A stretch of DNA of 64,000 nt from Streptomyces sp. DG2A-72. GTDB lineage: Bacteria; Actinomycetota; Actinomycetes; Streptomycetales; Streptomycetaceae. Location: the NCBI RefSeq assembly GCF_030499575.1, contig NZ_JASTLC010000003.1:62001-126000 (forward strand), given 5' to 3'. Position 1 is the stretch's first letter. Every line of letters begins with the position of its first letter. This document shows, piece after piece, positions 30,757 through 37,985 of this stretch. The notes under the pieces were generated by a model, which was not told the origin of the DNA, did no database searches, and saw only the letters and a list, made by a program, of their open reading frames with translations. A program made the position numbers and the translations under genes.

Positions 30757-32638
30757 TGAGGACCTCCCGGATCGCGGTGGCGAGCTGGCCCGCTTTGAAC
30801 GGCATACCGGTGACCTGGTCGTAACTGCAGGCGTCCACCAGGTACTTGGCGCGGACGAGCGTGGCGAGCTGGCCGAGGTTCATCTCCGGTATCAGGACGT
30901 GCTCGTAGCGGCGCAGGACCTCGCCCAGATTCCGCGGGAGAGGGTTGAGGTGACGCAGATGGGCCTGGGCCACGGCGACGCCCTCGCGTCTGACCCGGCG
31001 GATGGCCGCGGTGATCGGCCCGTAGGTGGAGCCCCAGCCCAGGACCAGCAACTCGGCCTCGCCGATGGGGTCGTCGACCTCCACATCGGGCACCTCGATC
31101 CCGTCGACCTTGGCCTGTCGGGTACGGACCATGAGGTCGTGGTTGGCCGGGTCGTAGGAGATATTGCCCGTACCGTCCTGCTTCTCGATCCCGCCGATCC
31201 GGTGCTCCAGCCCCGGCGTACCCGGCACCGCCCACGGCCGGGCCAGGGTGTGCGGATCACGCTTGTACGGCCAGAAGACCTCCGTGCCGTCCCCGGTCGT
31301 GTGGTTCGGCCCTTGCGCGAACTGCACCCGCAGATCGGGGAGTTCATCGATCTGCGGAATCCGCCACGGCTCCGAGCCGTTCGCCAGATACCCGTCACTC
31401 AGCAGGAACACCGGCGTGCGGTAGGTGAGCGCGATCCGTGCCGCCTCCAGCGCCGCATCGAAACAGTCCGCCGGCGTCTTGGGGGCCACGATCGGCACCG
31501 GCGCCTCACCATTGCGCCCGTACATGGCCTGCAGCAGATCCGCCTGCTCGGTCTTGGTCGGCAGACCCGTCGACGGACCGCCCCGCTGAATGTCGAGCAC
31601 CAGCAGCGGCAGCTCCAACGACACCGCGAGCCCGATCGTCTCGGACTTGAGCGCGACCCCGGGCCCCGAGGTCGTCGTCACCGCGAGCGAACCGCCGAAG
31701 GCCGCGCCCAGCGCAGCGCCGATGGCGGAAATCTCGTCCTCGGCCTGGAAGGTGCGCACACCGAAGTTCTTGTGCTTGGACAGCTCGTGCAGGATGTCCG
31801 AGGCCGGGGTGATCGGGTACGAGCCCAGGAACAGCGGCAGATCCGCCTGCCGCGAGGCGGCGACCAGACCGTAGGAAAGCGTCAGGTTCCCGGAGATGTT
31901 CCGGTACGTCCCCGGCGTGAAGGCCTGCGCCGCGGGCTTCACCTCGTAGGAGACCGCGAAGTCCTCGGTGGTCTCACCGAAGTTCCAGCCCGCACGGAAC
32001 GCCGCGATGTTCGCCGCCGCGATATCCGGCTTCTTCGCGAACTTCGCCTTCAAGAAGGCTTCCGTGCCCTCGGTCGGCCGGTGATACATCCACGACAACA
32101 ATCCGAGGGCGAACATGTTCTTGCTGCGCCCCGCGTCCTTGCGCGACAGCTCGAAGTCCTTCAGCGCCTCCACCGTCAGCGTGGTCAACGGCACCGCGTG
32201 CAGCCGATAGCCGTCAAGGGACCGGTCCTCCAGCGGCGAGGCCTCGTAACCGACCTTCTCCATGGCGCGCTTGGTGAACTCATCCGTGTTGACGATGATC
32301 TCCGCGCCGCGCGGCACATCCCCGATATTCGCCTTCAGTGCCGCCGGGTTCATCGCCACCAGCACGTCCGGCGCATCGCCCGGCGTGAGGATGTCGTGGT
32401 CCGCGAAGTGCAGCTGGAAAGACGAAACACCCGGCAGGGTTCCGGCAGGAGCACGGATCTCGGCGGGGAAGTTCGGCAGCGTGGAGAGGTCGTTGCCGAA
32501 CGACGCCGTCTCCGAAGTGAAACGGTCTCCCGTGAGCTGCATCCCGTCACCGGAGTCACCGGCGAACCGGATGATCACCCGGTCCAGGCGGCGCACCGGT
32601 GTGTCGGGGGCAGTTTCTGGTGCTTGGGCGGTAGCCAT
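30746..32638 (-). CDS. korA: 2-oxoacid:ferredoxin oxidoreductase alpha(-gamma) subunit
   Basis: ATG at 32638 opens a 630-residue protein; a longer upstream frame overlaps the MFS gene and has no homology. The N-terminal gamma-type domain (VIIRFAGDSGDGMQLTGDRF) is fused to the alpha domain (FLGSYPITPASDILHELSKH, FQAEDEISAIGAALGAAFGG, TTTSGPGVALKSE, DIQRGGPSTGLPTKTEQADL), the usual actinobacterial KorA organisation and length. It pairs with KorB to oxidise 2-oxoglutarate-type acids with ferredoxin. It is first in a korA-korB-fdxA unit. A specialised or duplicate role is possible but cannot be proved from this window. Confidence 0.96.
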   Translation of the reverse strand: MATAQAPETAPDTPVRRLDRVIIRFAGDSGDGMQLTGDRFTSETASFGNDLSTLPNFPAEIRAPAGTLPGVSSFQLHFADHDILTPGDAPDVLVAMNPAALKANIGDVPRGAEIIVNTDEFTKRAMEKVGYEASPLEDRSLDGYRLHAVPLTTLTVEALKDFELSRKDAGRSKNMFALGLLSWMYHRPTEGTEAFLKAKFAKKPDIAAANIAAFRAGWNFGETTEDFAVSYEVKPAAQAFTPGTYRNISGNLTLSYGLVAASRQADLPLFLGSYPITPASDILHELSKHKNFGVRTFQAEDEISAIGAALGAAFGGSLAVTTTSGPGVALKSETIGLAVSLELPLLVLDIQRGGPSTGLPTKTEQADLLQAMYGRNGEAPVPIVAPKTPADCFDAALEAARIALTYRTPVFLLSDGYLANGSEPWRIPQIDELPDLRVQFAQGPNHTTGDGTEVFWPYKRDPHTLARPWAVPGTPGLEHRIGGIEKQDGTGNISYDPANHDLMVRTRQAKVDGIEVPDVEVDDPIGEAELLVLGWGSTYGPITAAIRRVRREGVAVAQAHLRHLNPLPRNLGEVLRRYEHVLIPEMNLGQLATLVRAKYLVDACSYDQVTGMPFKAGQLATAIREVLNVI

Positions 32639-32670
32639 GGCTCTCCGATCGTCTTGGGCGTATGCGGTGG

Positions 32671-33882
32671 TCAGGTGGGCCGCTCGGCGGGGAAGCCGTG
32701 GACGCGGGCCGCGAGCACCACGAGCAGCACCGGGACCATCAGGAGGAGCACGCTCCAGGGGAAGGAGGTCGTGCCCAGGGCCCCGAGGAGGATGCCTCCG
32801 ACGACGCCGCCGACGGCCATCGCCAGGTTCCACAGGGTGACGAGCATGGCCTGGGCGGTGTCGGCCGCGCTTTCCCCGCCTGCGTCTGCGGCGGCGGTCT
32901 GCAGCAGCGTCGGCACTCCACCCCAACCGAGGCCCCAGAGCGTCACGGCCGCGTACACCAGGGGCGGGCTGTTGGCCCAGAGCGCGAGGAGTGCGGCGGC
33001 GACGCCGACGAGGAGGGTACTGGCGACGGTCAGGCCGCGCAGGCGACGGTTGATGAGAGCACCGACGACCCAGATGCTGATGAGCGACGCACCGCCGAAG
33101 ACCAGGAGGACCAAGTCGATCGAGCGGCCCATGCCGACGTGTTCCAGGAAGGTGGCGACGTAGGTGTAGAGGATGGTGTGGGCGAGGACGAAGACGAGGG
33201 TGACGAACAGGACGGGCCGGACACCTGGTACGGACAGGGCGGAGAGCATCCGCGTCTTGGCCTCGGTGCGCCGGCCCGGGTAATCGGGCACGACGGCGAG
33301 GATCCACACCAGGAGTACGACGGTGAGCGCCGTCATGGTCCAGAAGGCGATCTGCCAGCTGAAGGCCTTACCGATGAAGGTGCCGACGGGCACGCCCACA
33401 GAGAGGGCCACGGGGATGCCGGCCATGGCGATGGCGATGGCCTTGCCCTGCAGGTGCGGGGGTGCCATCCGGCGGGCGTAACCGGCGAGCAGCGCCCAGG
33501 CGACGCCGGCCGCGACGCCGGCAAGAAAGCGCGCCGCCATCGTCAGCGGGTAGTTGGTGGACACCGCCGTGACTGTGTTGGCGACGGCGAACCCTGCCAT
33601 GGAAGTGAGCAGCAGCTTCTTGCGGCGCCAGGCCGCAGTGGCGGCGGTCAGCGGGATTGCGGTGAAGGCGGTGCCGAGGGCGTAGACGGTGACCGTCTGT
33701 CCGGTGGCGGACTGGCTGACACCGAGATCGGCGCTCATGGCGGGCAGCACCCCGGCAGGCAGGGTCTCCGTCAGGCTGGTGATGAACACGGCCGTGGCCA
33801 GCGCGAGCAGCGCCGAGACGGGTAGCCGCCCGAGCGCGGACCGGTCGCGTTGTCCGGCGAGTTCGGTGGTGTCTGTGGTCAT
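32671..33882 (-). CDS. MFS transporter, DHA1 (AraJ-like) family
   Basis: The 403-residue membrane protein has about 12 hydrophobic helices. N-terminal helices read LLALATAVFITSLTETLPAG, followed by the loop GQTVTVYALGTAFTA and the motif-A-like segment AAWRRKKLLL. It resembles bacterial DHA1 sugar or drug efflux proteins and probably exports a small molecule. It lies 32 bp upstream of korA and 13 bp after the ECF sigma gene on the same strand, so sigma, transporter and korAB may share a transcript. The substrate is unknown. Confidence 0.88.
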   Translation of the reverse strand: MTTDTTELAGQRDRSALGRLPVSALLALATAVFITSLTETLPAGVLPAMSADLGVSQSATGQTVTVYALGTAFTAIPLTAATAAWRRKKLLLTSMAGFAVANTVTAVSTNYPLTMAARFLAGVAAGVAWALLAGYARRMAPPHLQGKAIAIAMAGIPVALSVGVPVGTFIGKAFSWQIAFWTMTALTVVLLVWILAVVPDYPGRRTEAKTRMLSALSVPGVRPVLFVTLVFVLAHTILYTYVATFLEHVGMGRSIDLVLLVFGGASLISIWVVGALINRRLRGLTVASTLLVGVAAALLALWANSPPLVYAAVTLWGLGWGGVPTLLQTAAADAGGESAADTAQAMLVTLWNLAMAVGGVVGGILLGALGTTSFPWSVLLLMVPVLLVVLAARVHGFPAERPT

Positions 33883-33895
33883 GACCGGGTTTCAC

Positions 33896-34501
33896 TCAAC
33901 CTTCGTGTGTGTGGGCCGCGGTGCGTCGCCCGTTGTGTCCCTCAAGGAGGCTGCGCAGTCGCCGACGGCCCCGGTGCAGACGGGAGTTGACCGTGCCGTG
34001 CGGGATTCCGACCAGGTTGGCGATCTCCTCGTAGGGCAGGCCCTCGATGTCGGCGAGGTAGACCACGGTGCGGAAGTCGTCGGGGATGGAGCGCATCGCC
34101 TGGCACACGGCCGGGTCGGGGATCCACTTCATGACCTGGGCCTCGGCCGAGGGCAGTCCACCCGAGGTGTGCGAGGCGGCGTTCACCAGCTGCCAGTCGG
34201 CGATCTCGGAGGTGGGTGCGCAGCGCGGCTCCAGCTGCTTCTTGCGGTACGACGTCAGGTAGGTGTTGAGCACGATCCGCGCCAGCCAGGCCTTCAGGTT
34301 GGAGCCGGGGCTGAACTGCTGGAAGCTGCGGAACGCGCGTATGTAGGCCTCCTGGACGAGATCCTCCGCATCCGCGGGGTGACGTGTCAGCCGCAGGGCC
34401 TGTGCGTGGAGTTGAGAGTGGTGGACGAGAGCGTCCCGCACGAAGCGGGCCGAGCGCTGCTCTTCCGTCTCGGTCGCGAGGGCTGTGGTCATGTCCGTCA
34501 T
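33896..34501 (-). CDS. ECF sigma factor, SigR-like (ECF12 type), no anti-sigma gene adjacent
   Basis: Start at [11 protein letters not shown] is preferred; an upstream frame is AT-richer and lacks homology. About 200 residues hold sigma region 2 ([38 protein letters not shown]) and region 4 ([39 protein letters not shown]). The linker and region 4 closely match Streptomyces SigR, the thiol-oxidative-stress sigma factor. SigR genes normally sit next to rsrA, a zinc anti-sigma factor. None is present here; the neighbours are an MFS gene and an orphan response regulator. A palindromic operator-like site lies upstream at 34633-34655. It probably drives a cluster regulon. Confidence 0.92.
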   Translation of the reverse strand: MTDMTTALATETEEQRSARFVRDALVHHSQLHAQALRLTRHPADAEDLVQEAYIRAFRSFQQFSPGSNLKAWLARIVLNTYLTSYRKKQLEPRCAPTSEIADWQLVNAASHTSGGLPSAEAQVMKWIPDPAVCQAMRSIPDDFRTVVYLADIEGLPYEEIANLVGIPHGTVNSRLHRGRRRLRSLLEGHNGRRTAAHTHEG

Positions 34502-34632
34502 CGGTTCGGCTCCGGTGGTCGGGCCGGTCGCGGGAGTTGGGGAGTGGAGCTGAGCTCGGAACCTCGCCGTATCGGCCCGTTCGGGAAGGTGTTTGCGACC
34601 GAACGCATGGAATGAGTCGCAGCACCGAGGGT

Positions 34633-34655
34633 ACATAGCAACCGTTCGGTTTTAT
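34633..34655. promoter_or_regulatory. Butyrolactone-receptor-type operator candidate upstream of ECF sigma gene
   Basis: CATAGCAACCGTTCGGTTTTATG contains the inverted repeat AACCG-TT-CGGTT with CATA/TATG ends. By eye it matches 13 of 18 positions of the site AATAACGGCCGTTCGTTT found at the TetR promoter (59921-59938, reverse strand). It lies about 130 bp upstream of the sigma gene start. Confidence 0.55.
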
Positions 34656-34711
34656 GGTCCGGGCGGCCCGCCCGCGACGACATTGGCAAGTTCCAGGAAT
34701 GCGGCCGTAGT

Positions 34712-35479
34712 TCAGGGGGCGCGCGTGACCAGACCGAGCGGGGCGCGTTCGCCGGCTCGACCAGGAATGGCCTCGGCTGTGCGCTCCCTGCGCCGCTCAG
34801 GCGGACGTGCGAGTTCGCGCCCGTATCCGATGCGGTAGCCGACGCCCCGAACCGTGACGATCCACTCACTGGCACCGAGCTTCCCGCGCAGACTGCTGAC
34901 GTGGGTGTCTATGGTGCGGCTCGACTCCGTGGCGTTGCGCTCCCAGATCTTCACCATCAGCTCCTTGCGGGAGACGACCTTCTCGGGGTGTGTGGCCAGC
35001 GTGTAGAGCAGGTCGAACTCCTTGGCCGTGGCGTCTATCAGGCGACCGTCCAGGCGGATCTCGCGGGATCTGCCGTCGATGTACAGCGGATGCAACGAGA
35101 TGGAGCAGGGCCCCTCCTGCCACGGATAGGCGCGGCGTACGAGGGCCTCTATGCGGGCGAGGACCTCGCGGGATCCGCAGGACTTGACCACGCAGTCGTC
35201 CGCGCCCGCCTGCAGCGCGAGGACGCGATCGAGCTCGGTGTCCCGTTCGGTGAAGGTGATGATCGGGATGCCGCTGACGGCCCTGATCGCCTGGCACACC
35301 TGCAGGCCGTCGACATCGGGCAGGTCCAGGTCGAGCAGAACCAGCTGGGCGTCCTCGTGCAGCCGCAGGGCTTCCGCCCCGGAGTCCACGCTGTGCGCGT
35401 CGTACCCCTGCCTGCGCAGGTCGCGGGCCGTGGACTCGGCGCGCGCAGCGGAGGCTTCTACCACAAGTACCTTCATCAT
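34712..35479 (-). CDS. Orphan OmpR-family response regulator with atypical receiver
   Basis: The 255-residue protein has a receiver domain at 1-115 and an OmpR winged helix at about 135-225 (TAKEFDLLYTLATHPEKVVS, RTIDTHVSSLRGKLG, VRGVGYRIG). The phospho-acceptor Asp (VLLDLDLPDVDG) and the conserved Lys (VVKSCGSRE) remain. The N-terminal acidic pair expected to bind Mg is replaced by VVEASA, so normal phosphorylation is doubtful. No histidine kinase gene is nearby. JadR1-type regulators of antibiotic clusters show this combination and may respond to ligands instead. It starts MMKVLVVE, so either Met could be used. Confidence 0.9.
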   Translation of the reverse strand: MMKVLVVEASAARAESTARDLRRQGYDAHSVDSGAEALRLHEDAQLVLLDLDLPDVDGLQVCQAIRAVSGIPIITFTERDTELDRVLALQAGADDCVVKSCGSREVLARIEALVRRAYPWQEGPCSISLHPLYIDGRSREIRLDGRLIDATAKEFDLLYTLATHPEKVVSRKELMVKIWERNATESSRTIDTHVSSLRGKLGASEWIVTVRGVGYRIGYGRELARPPERRRERTAEAIPGRAGERAPLGLVTRAP

Positions 35480-35531
35480 CGCTTCCTCGCGTGGTGGCTA
35501 GGAAAGTCGCACAGCCGGTGCGCCCGGGTGA

Positions 35532-36716
35532 TCAGGCGCTCAGGTCGAGCCATCCGCTGTCGCCGGCCGCACAGCGGCTCAGACGGGTGTACGCGTAGGC
35601 GGCGGAGGCCAGCGTCACGTGGTGGTGCCATCCAGGGAACGAGCGGCCCTCGAAGTCGAGGAGTCCGAAGTCCCGTTCGAGCGAGTCGATCGCGGCGGTC
35701 ATGCCGGAGTGCAGCCGGGTCAGGCTCACCAGGTGGTCGATGGTGTGACCCACGAGGTTGGTGGCCCACACCCGGGGCGAGGCGGCGCCCGGTCGCCACT
35801 CGGTGAAGAGGCGGTAGGTGTGGCCCATGCCCGGCAGGCGCACCGGCTGGGACAGGAACTGCATCTGTCGCCGTGGCCGCTCCACGCCGGCAAGACGCTG
35901 GTACGCGCCGTTGTGACGTACGAAGTCCTGGGCGGCGCGCGCATGGTGGGCTGCATCGGCGGCGGCTCCGCCCACCACGGCGGGGCGGCTGCCACTGCCG
36001 CCGACCACCTGAAGACTGGCGGGGGCGGCGACGAGGAACTCGTGCCCCCGCCGGCTCAGGCCGTGCAGGAGCGGTTCGACGTCGGCGCACTCACTCATGT
36101 CGGCGACCACCGGCACGCGCGGTCGGGACGTGCGCAAGGCCATCGTGTCCACCAGATTGAGGACCTGCGCCCACATGGGGCGACAGCCCAGGGACTCGGG
36201 TATACGGGCCCGGGCTCGCATCCCGTCGTCGTCGGTCCACTGCTGCGGCAGCAGCAGCCGCCAGTCGACAGGGATGTTCTCCTCGTCGGAAGCGACGAAC
36301 ACCCCGATACCGACCTGGCAGTTGATGGTCCGGCCGACGGCGGGCACGAAGCGGCGGTGCACTCCGCAGGAGTAGTCGCCCCGCTTGGGCAGGATGGCGT
36401 TGCCGACGGTCCACGCGCGCGGCTTCGTATGTCTTTCGGCCAAGCGCGTCAGTTCACGGCGGGCAGGACCCCAGTCCCAGGGGCTGGCGTTGACGAACTG
36501 CTGAAGAGACATGGCGGCCGTCGGCGACGCGGAGACCGCCGCGGCGAGCCGTCGCACCGACTTCCGCCCGGGCGTGGTCAACAGCCCCTGCAGATAGGCC
36601 TGAGCCCACCGGCGCTGATCCACGCGCCCCATGTGGCCGAAGATCGCCTGCGCAAAGGAGGACACCGGCACGGAGCGGGCCGCCTCCAGCGTCCCTGGCC
36701 TGCTTTGATCTGCCAT
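35532..36716 (-). CDS. IS701-type transposase homologue, apparently lacking the first catalytic Asp, possible domesticated regulator
   Basis: Start placed at MADQSRPGTLEA, where a GAGGCAGGA ribosome-binding site precedes; 394 residues. It has the IS701/DDE layout: N-terminal helical region (DQRRWAQAYLQGLLTTPGRK, SLQQFVNASPWDW), then VGRTINCQVGIGVF with PVDWRLLLPQQW, and VVADMSECADVEPLL. Active IS701 enzymes have a DDTGF-like acidic motif before the KKG segment; here it reads WTVGNAILPKRG, so the first catalytic Asp appears lost. I found no flanking terminal inverted repeats or target duplications. It lies among regulators and has an operator-like element upstream (36773). I infer an exapted DNA-binding protein; a decaying transposase is the alternative. 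Confidence 0.8.
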   Translation of the reverse strand: MADQSRPGTLEAARSVPVSSFAQAIFGHMGRVDQRRWAQAYLQGLLTTPGRKSVRRLAAAVSASPTAAMSLQQFVNASPWDWGPARRELTRLAERHTKPRAWTVGNAILPKRGDYSCGVHRRFVPAVGRTINCQVGIGVFVASDEENIPVDWRLLLPQQWTDDDGMRARARIPESLGCRPMWAQVLNLVDTMALRTSRPRVPVVADMSECADVEPLLHGLSRRGHEFLVAAPASLQVVGGSGSRPAVVGGAAADAAHHARAAQDFVRHNGAYQRLAGVERPRRQMQFLSQPVRLPGMGHTYRLFTEWRPGAASPRVWATNLVGHTIDHLVSLTRLHSGMTAAIDSLERDFGLLDFEGRSFPGWHHHVTLASAAYAYTRLSRCAAGDSGWLDLSA

Positions 36717-36772
36717 TCCTGCCTCCCCCTCGACGCAACTGCTGCCGCTTCTGGCGCGATGACTCCCACGAT

Positions 36773-36797
36773 AATAACGAACGATCGCTTTGTTTTC
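36773..36797. promoter_or_regulatory. Butyrolactone-receptor-type operator candidate upstream of transposase-like gene
   Basis: AATAACGAACGATCGCTT (36773-36790), followed by TGTTTTC, matches 14 of 18 positions of the reverse complement of the TetR-promoter site at 59921-59938. It lies about 57 bp upstream of the transposase-like start codon on the leftward strand. The internal CGATCG is palindromic, but the wider inverted repeat is imperfect. Confidence 0.55.
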
Positions 36798-37211
36798 ATG
36801 GGAGGACTTCAACTTGTCCAAGTCCCGCCGCCACGTTGCGGTTTGCTAGGTGTGAATCGTGGTATGTGATGACCCGGTGCCACCATGATCGGCGAACGGC
36901 GGGCGCACTATCGCAGGTTGCCCTTGCGTGAGGGGGCACCCCTTGAGCACTCTGCAGTCCAGCGACGACGCCAGGGGACAGACGACGCCCGGCGGCCAAC
37001 CGTCGGATCCGACCGCGCACTTCCGCAACCCCTGGCGAGAATTCGCTCCAGCAATGGACAGGGCCCATCACACGGCACAATGGTGGTCAGGAACGGACTG
37101 CGCGGGCGGGAAGGTCATCCGAAGCCGTGTGACACCTGTCCGGTTCCGCTCGCGCGCTGTGCGCCCGGCGCTGTGCCACATGGCCCTCATCGGCCTAACC
37201 CCGCCCCTGAG
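36798..37211. other. Intergenic region between transposase-like and TetR genes
   Basis: About 410 bp contain only short overlapping frames without recognisable domains. It should hold the promoters of the divergent genes. I see no convincing small gene or RNA. Confidence 0.5.
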
Positions 37212-37225
37212 CGGGTGTACACCCG
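37212..37225. promoter_or_regulatory. Palindrome overlapping the TetR gene leader
   Basis: CGGGTGTACACCCG is a perfect 14-bp palindrome ending 9 bases before the TetR start codon and touching its GGAG ribosome-binding site. The position would suit autorepression, although a leader hairpin is also possible. Confidence 0.55.
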
Positions 37226-37234
37226 GAGAAGCAC

Positions 37235-37837
37235 ATGGTGAAACAACAACGAGCGGCTCGGACACGGGAAGCCCTCGTTCAGGCGGCGGCCGCCGCGTTC
37301 GACTGCGTCGGCTACGAGGCAGCGTCCCTCGCTCAGGTGAGTAAGTCGGCCGGCATCTCCATGGGGGCGCTGACCTTCCACTTCCCTACCAAGGAACAGC
37401 TCGCGGCGGCGGTCCAGGCGCGCGGCGCCTGCGTCACTCGCACCGCGGTGGAGAAGATCACCACCGAACAGGACCGGCCTTTGCGGTCCGCGATCGAGCT
37501 GACCCTCGAAGTGGCACGACTGCTCGACGAGGACGTGTCCGTGCGCGCGGCCGCCCGACTCACCCGGGAGTGCCCGAACGCCGCTCCTTCCTGGACCTCC
37601 GTCTGGCTGCCCGCCGTCGGGGACCTGCTCGACCGGGCCTCGCAGGACGAACTGCGCCCGGGCGCCGACCCCCAGACGATCCTCACCCTCACCGCCCACC
37701 TCATCACCGGCACGGAGAACTACATCCGCCGCTGCGCCTCCGCGCCGGAGCAACGGGAAAGCGCACAGGACCAGCTGTACCGGGTGTGGCAGGTGGTTCT
37801 GCCCGGCATCTCCCAGGGGCCCTGCCCGGTCATCTGA
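37235..37837 (+). CDS. TetR-family regulator, butyrolactone receptor/pseudo-receptor type
   Basis: The 200-residue protein starts MVKQQRAARTREALVQAAAA, a TetR helix-turn-helix with GISMGALTFHFPTKEQLAAAV. The recognition helix and the later Trp-containing SWTSVWLPAVGDLL resemble ArpA/ScbR-type gamma-butyrolactone receptors and their ScbR2-like pseudo-receptors. It is probably a ligand-controlled repressor of pathway regulators. A palindrome overlaps its ribosome-binding region, and two strong hairpins follow its stop. It stands alone on the + strand between leftward regulators and the leftward racemase-like gene. Whether it binds butyrolactones or cluster end products cannot be told from sequence. 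Confidence 0.88.
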   Translation: MVKQQRAARTREALVQAAAAAFDCVGYEAASLAQVSKSAGISMGALTFHFPTKEQLAAAVQARGACVTRTAVEKITTEQDRPLRSAIELTLEVARLLDEDVSVRAAARLTRECPNAAPSWTSVWLPAVGDLLDRASQDELRPGADPQTILTLTAHLITGTENYIRRCASAPEQRESAQDQLYRVWQVVLPGISQGPCPVI

Positions 37838-37845
37838 GTCCGTTG

Positions 37846-37899
37846 AGCCCGGCCGGTCCCCGCTCCTTGGCTGCCGCGGAGAGAGGGACCGGCCGGGCT
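37846..37899 (+). terminator. Hairpin terminator after TetR gene
   Basis: AGCCCGGCCGGTCCC (37846-37860) pairs perfectly with GGGACCGGCCGGGCT (37885-37899). It begins nine bases after the TetR stop codon. Confidence 0.88.
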
Positions 37900-37908
37900 C
37901 CGGGTATG

Positions 37909-37948
37909 CCCATGGCCGCGACGCCTCCCGCAGCGTCGCGGCCATGGG
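37909..37948 (-). terminator. Hairpin terminator after racemase-like gene
   Basis: CCCATGGCCGCGACGC (37909-37924) pairs perfectly with GCGTCGCGGCCATGGG (37933-37948). It lies 37 bp beyond the end of the leftward gene at 37986 and stands back-to-back with the TetR terminator. Confidence 0.85.
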
Positions 37949-37985
37949 CGGCCGCCCCCCGGGTGGGTGAGGGGGACGGCCGGTC

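Noticed and set aside
30704..33163. 819-codon plus-strand frame opposite korA
   Set aside because: Antisense to a clear KorA with all motifs. The composition is Arg/Gly-rich without domains.
35532..36716. An active IS701 insertion sequence
   Set aside because: The first catalytic acidic motif is absent and I could find no terminal inverted repeats or target-site duplication at either end.
37235..37344. An upstream-extended frame (36928-37344) as a separate gene before the TetR gene
   Set aside because: It is out of frame with the TetR gene, lacks a ribosome-binding site and shows no similarity to any family.
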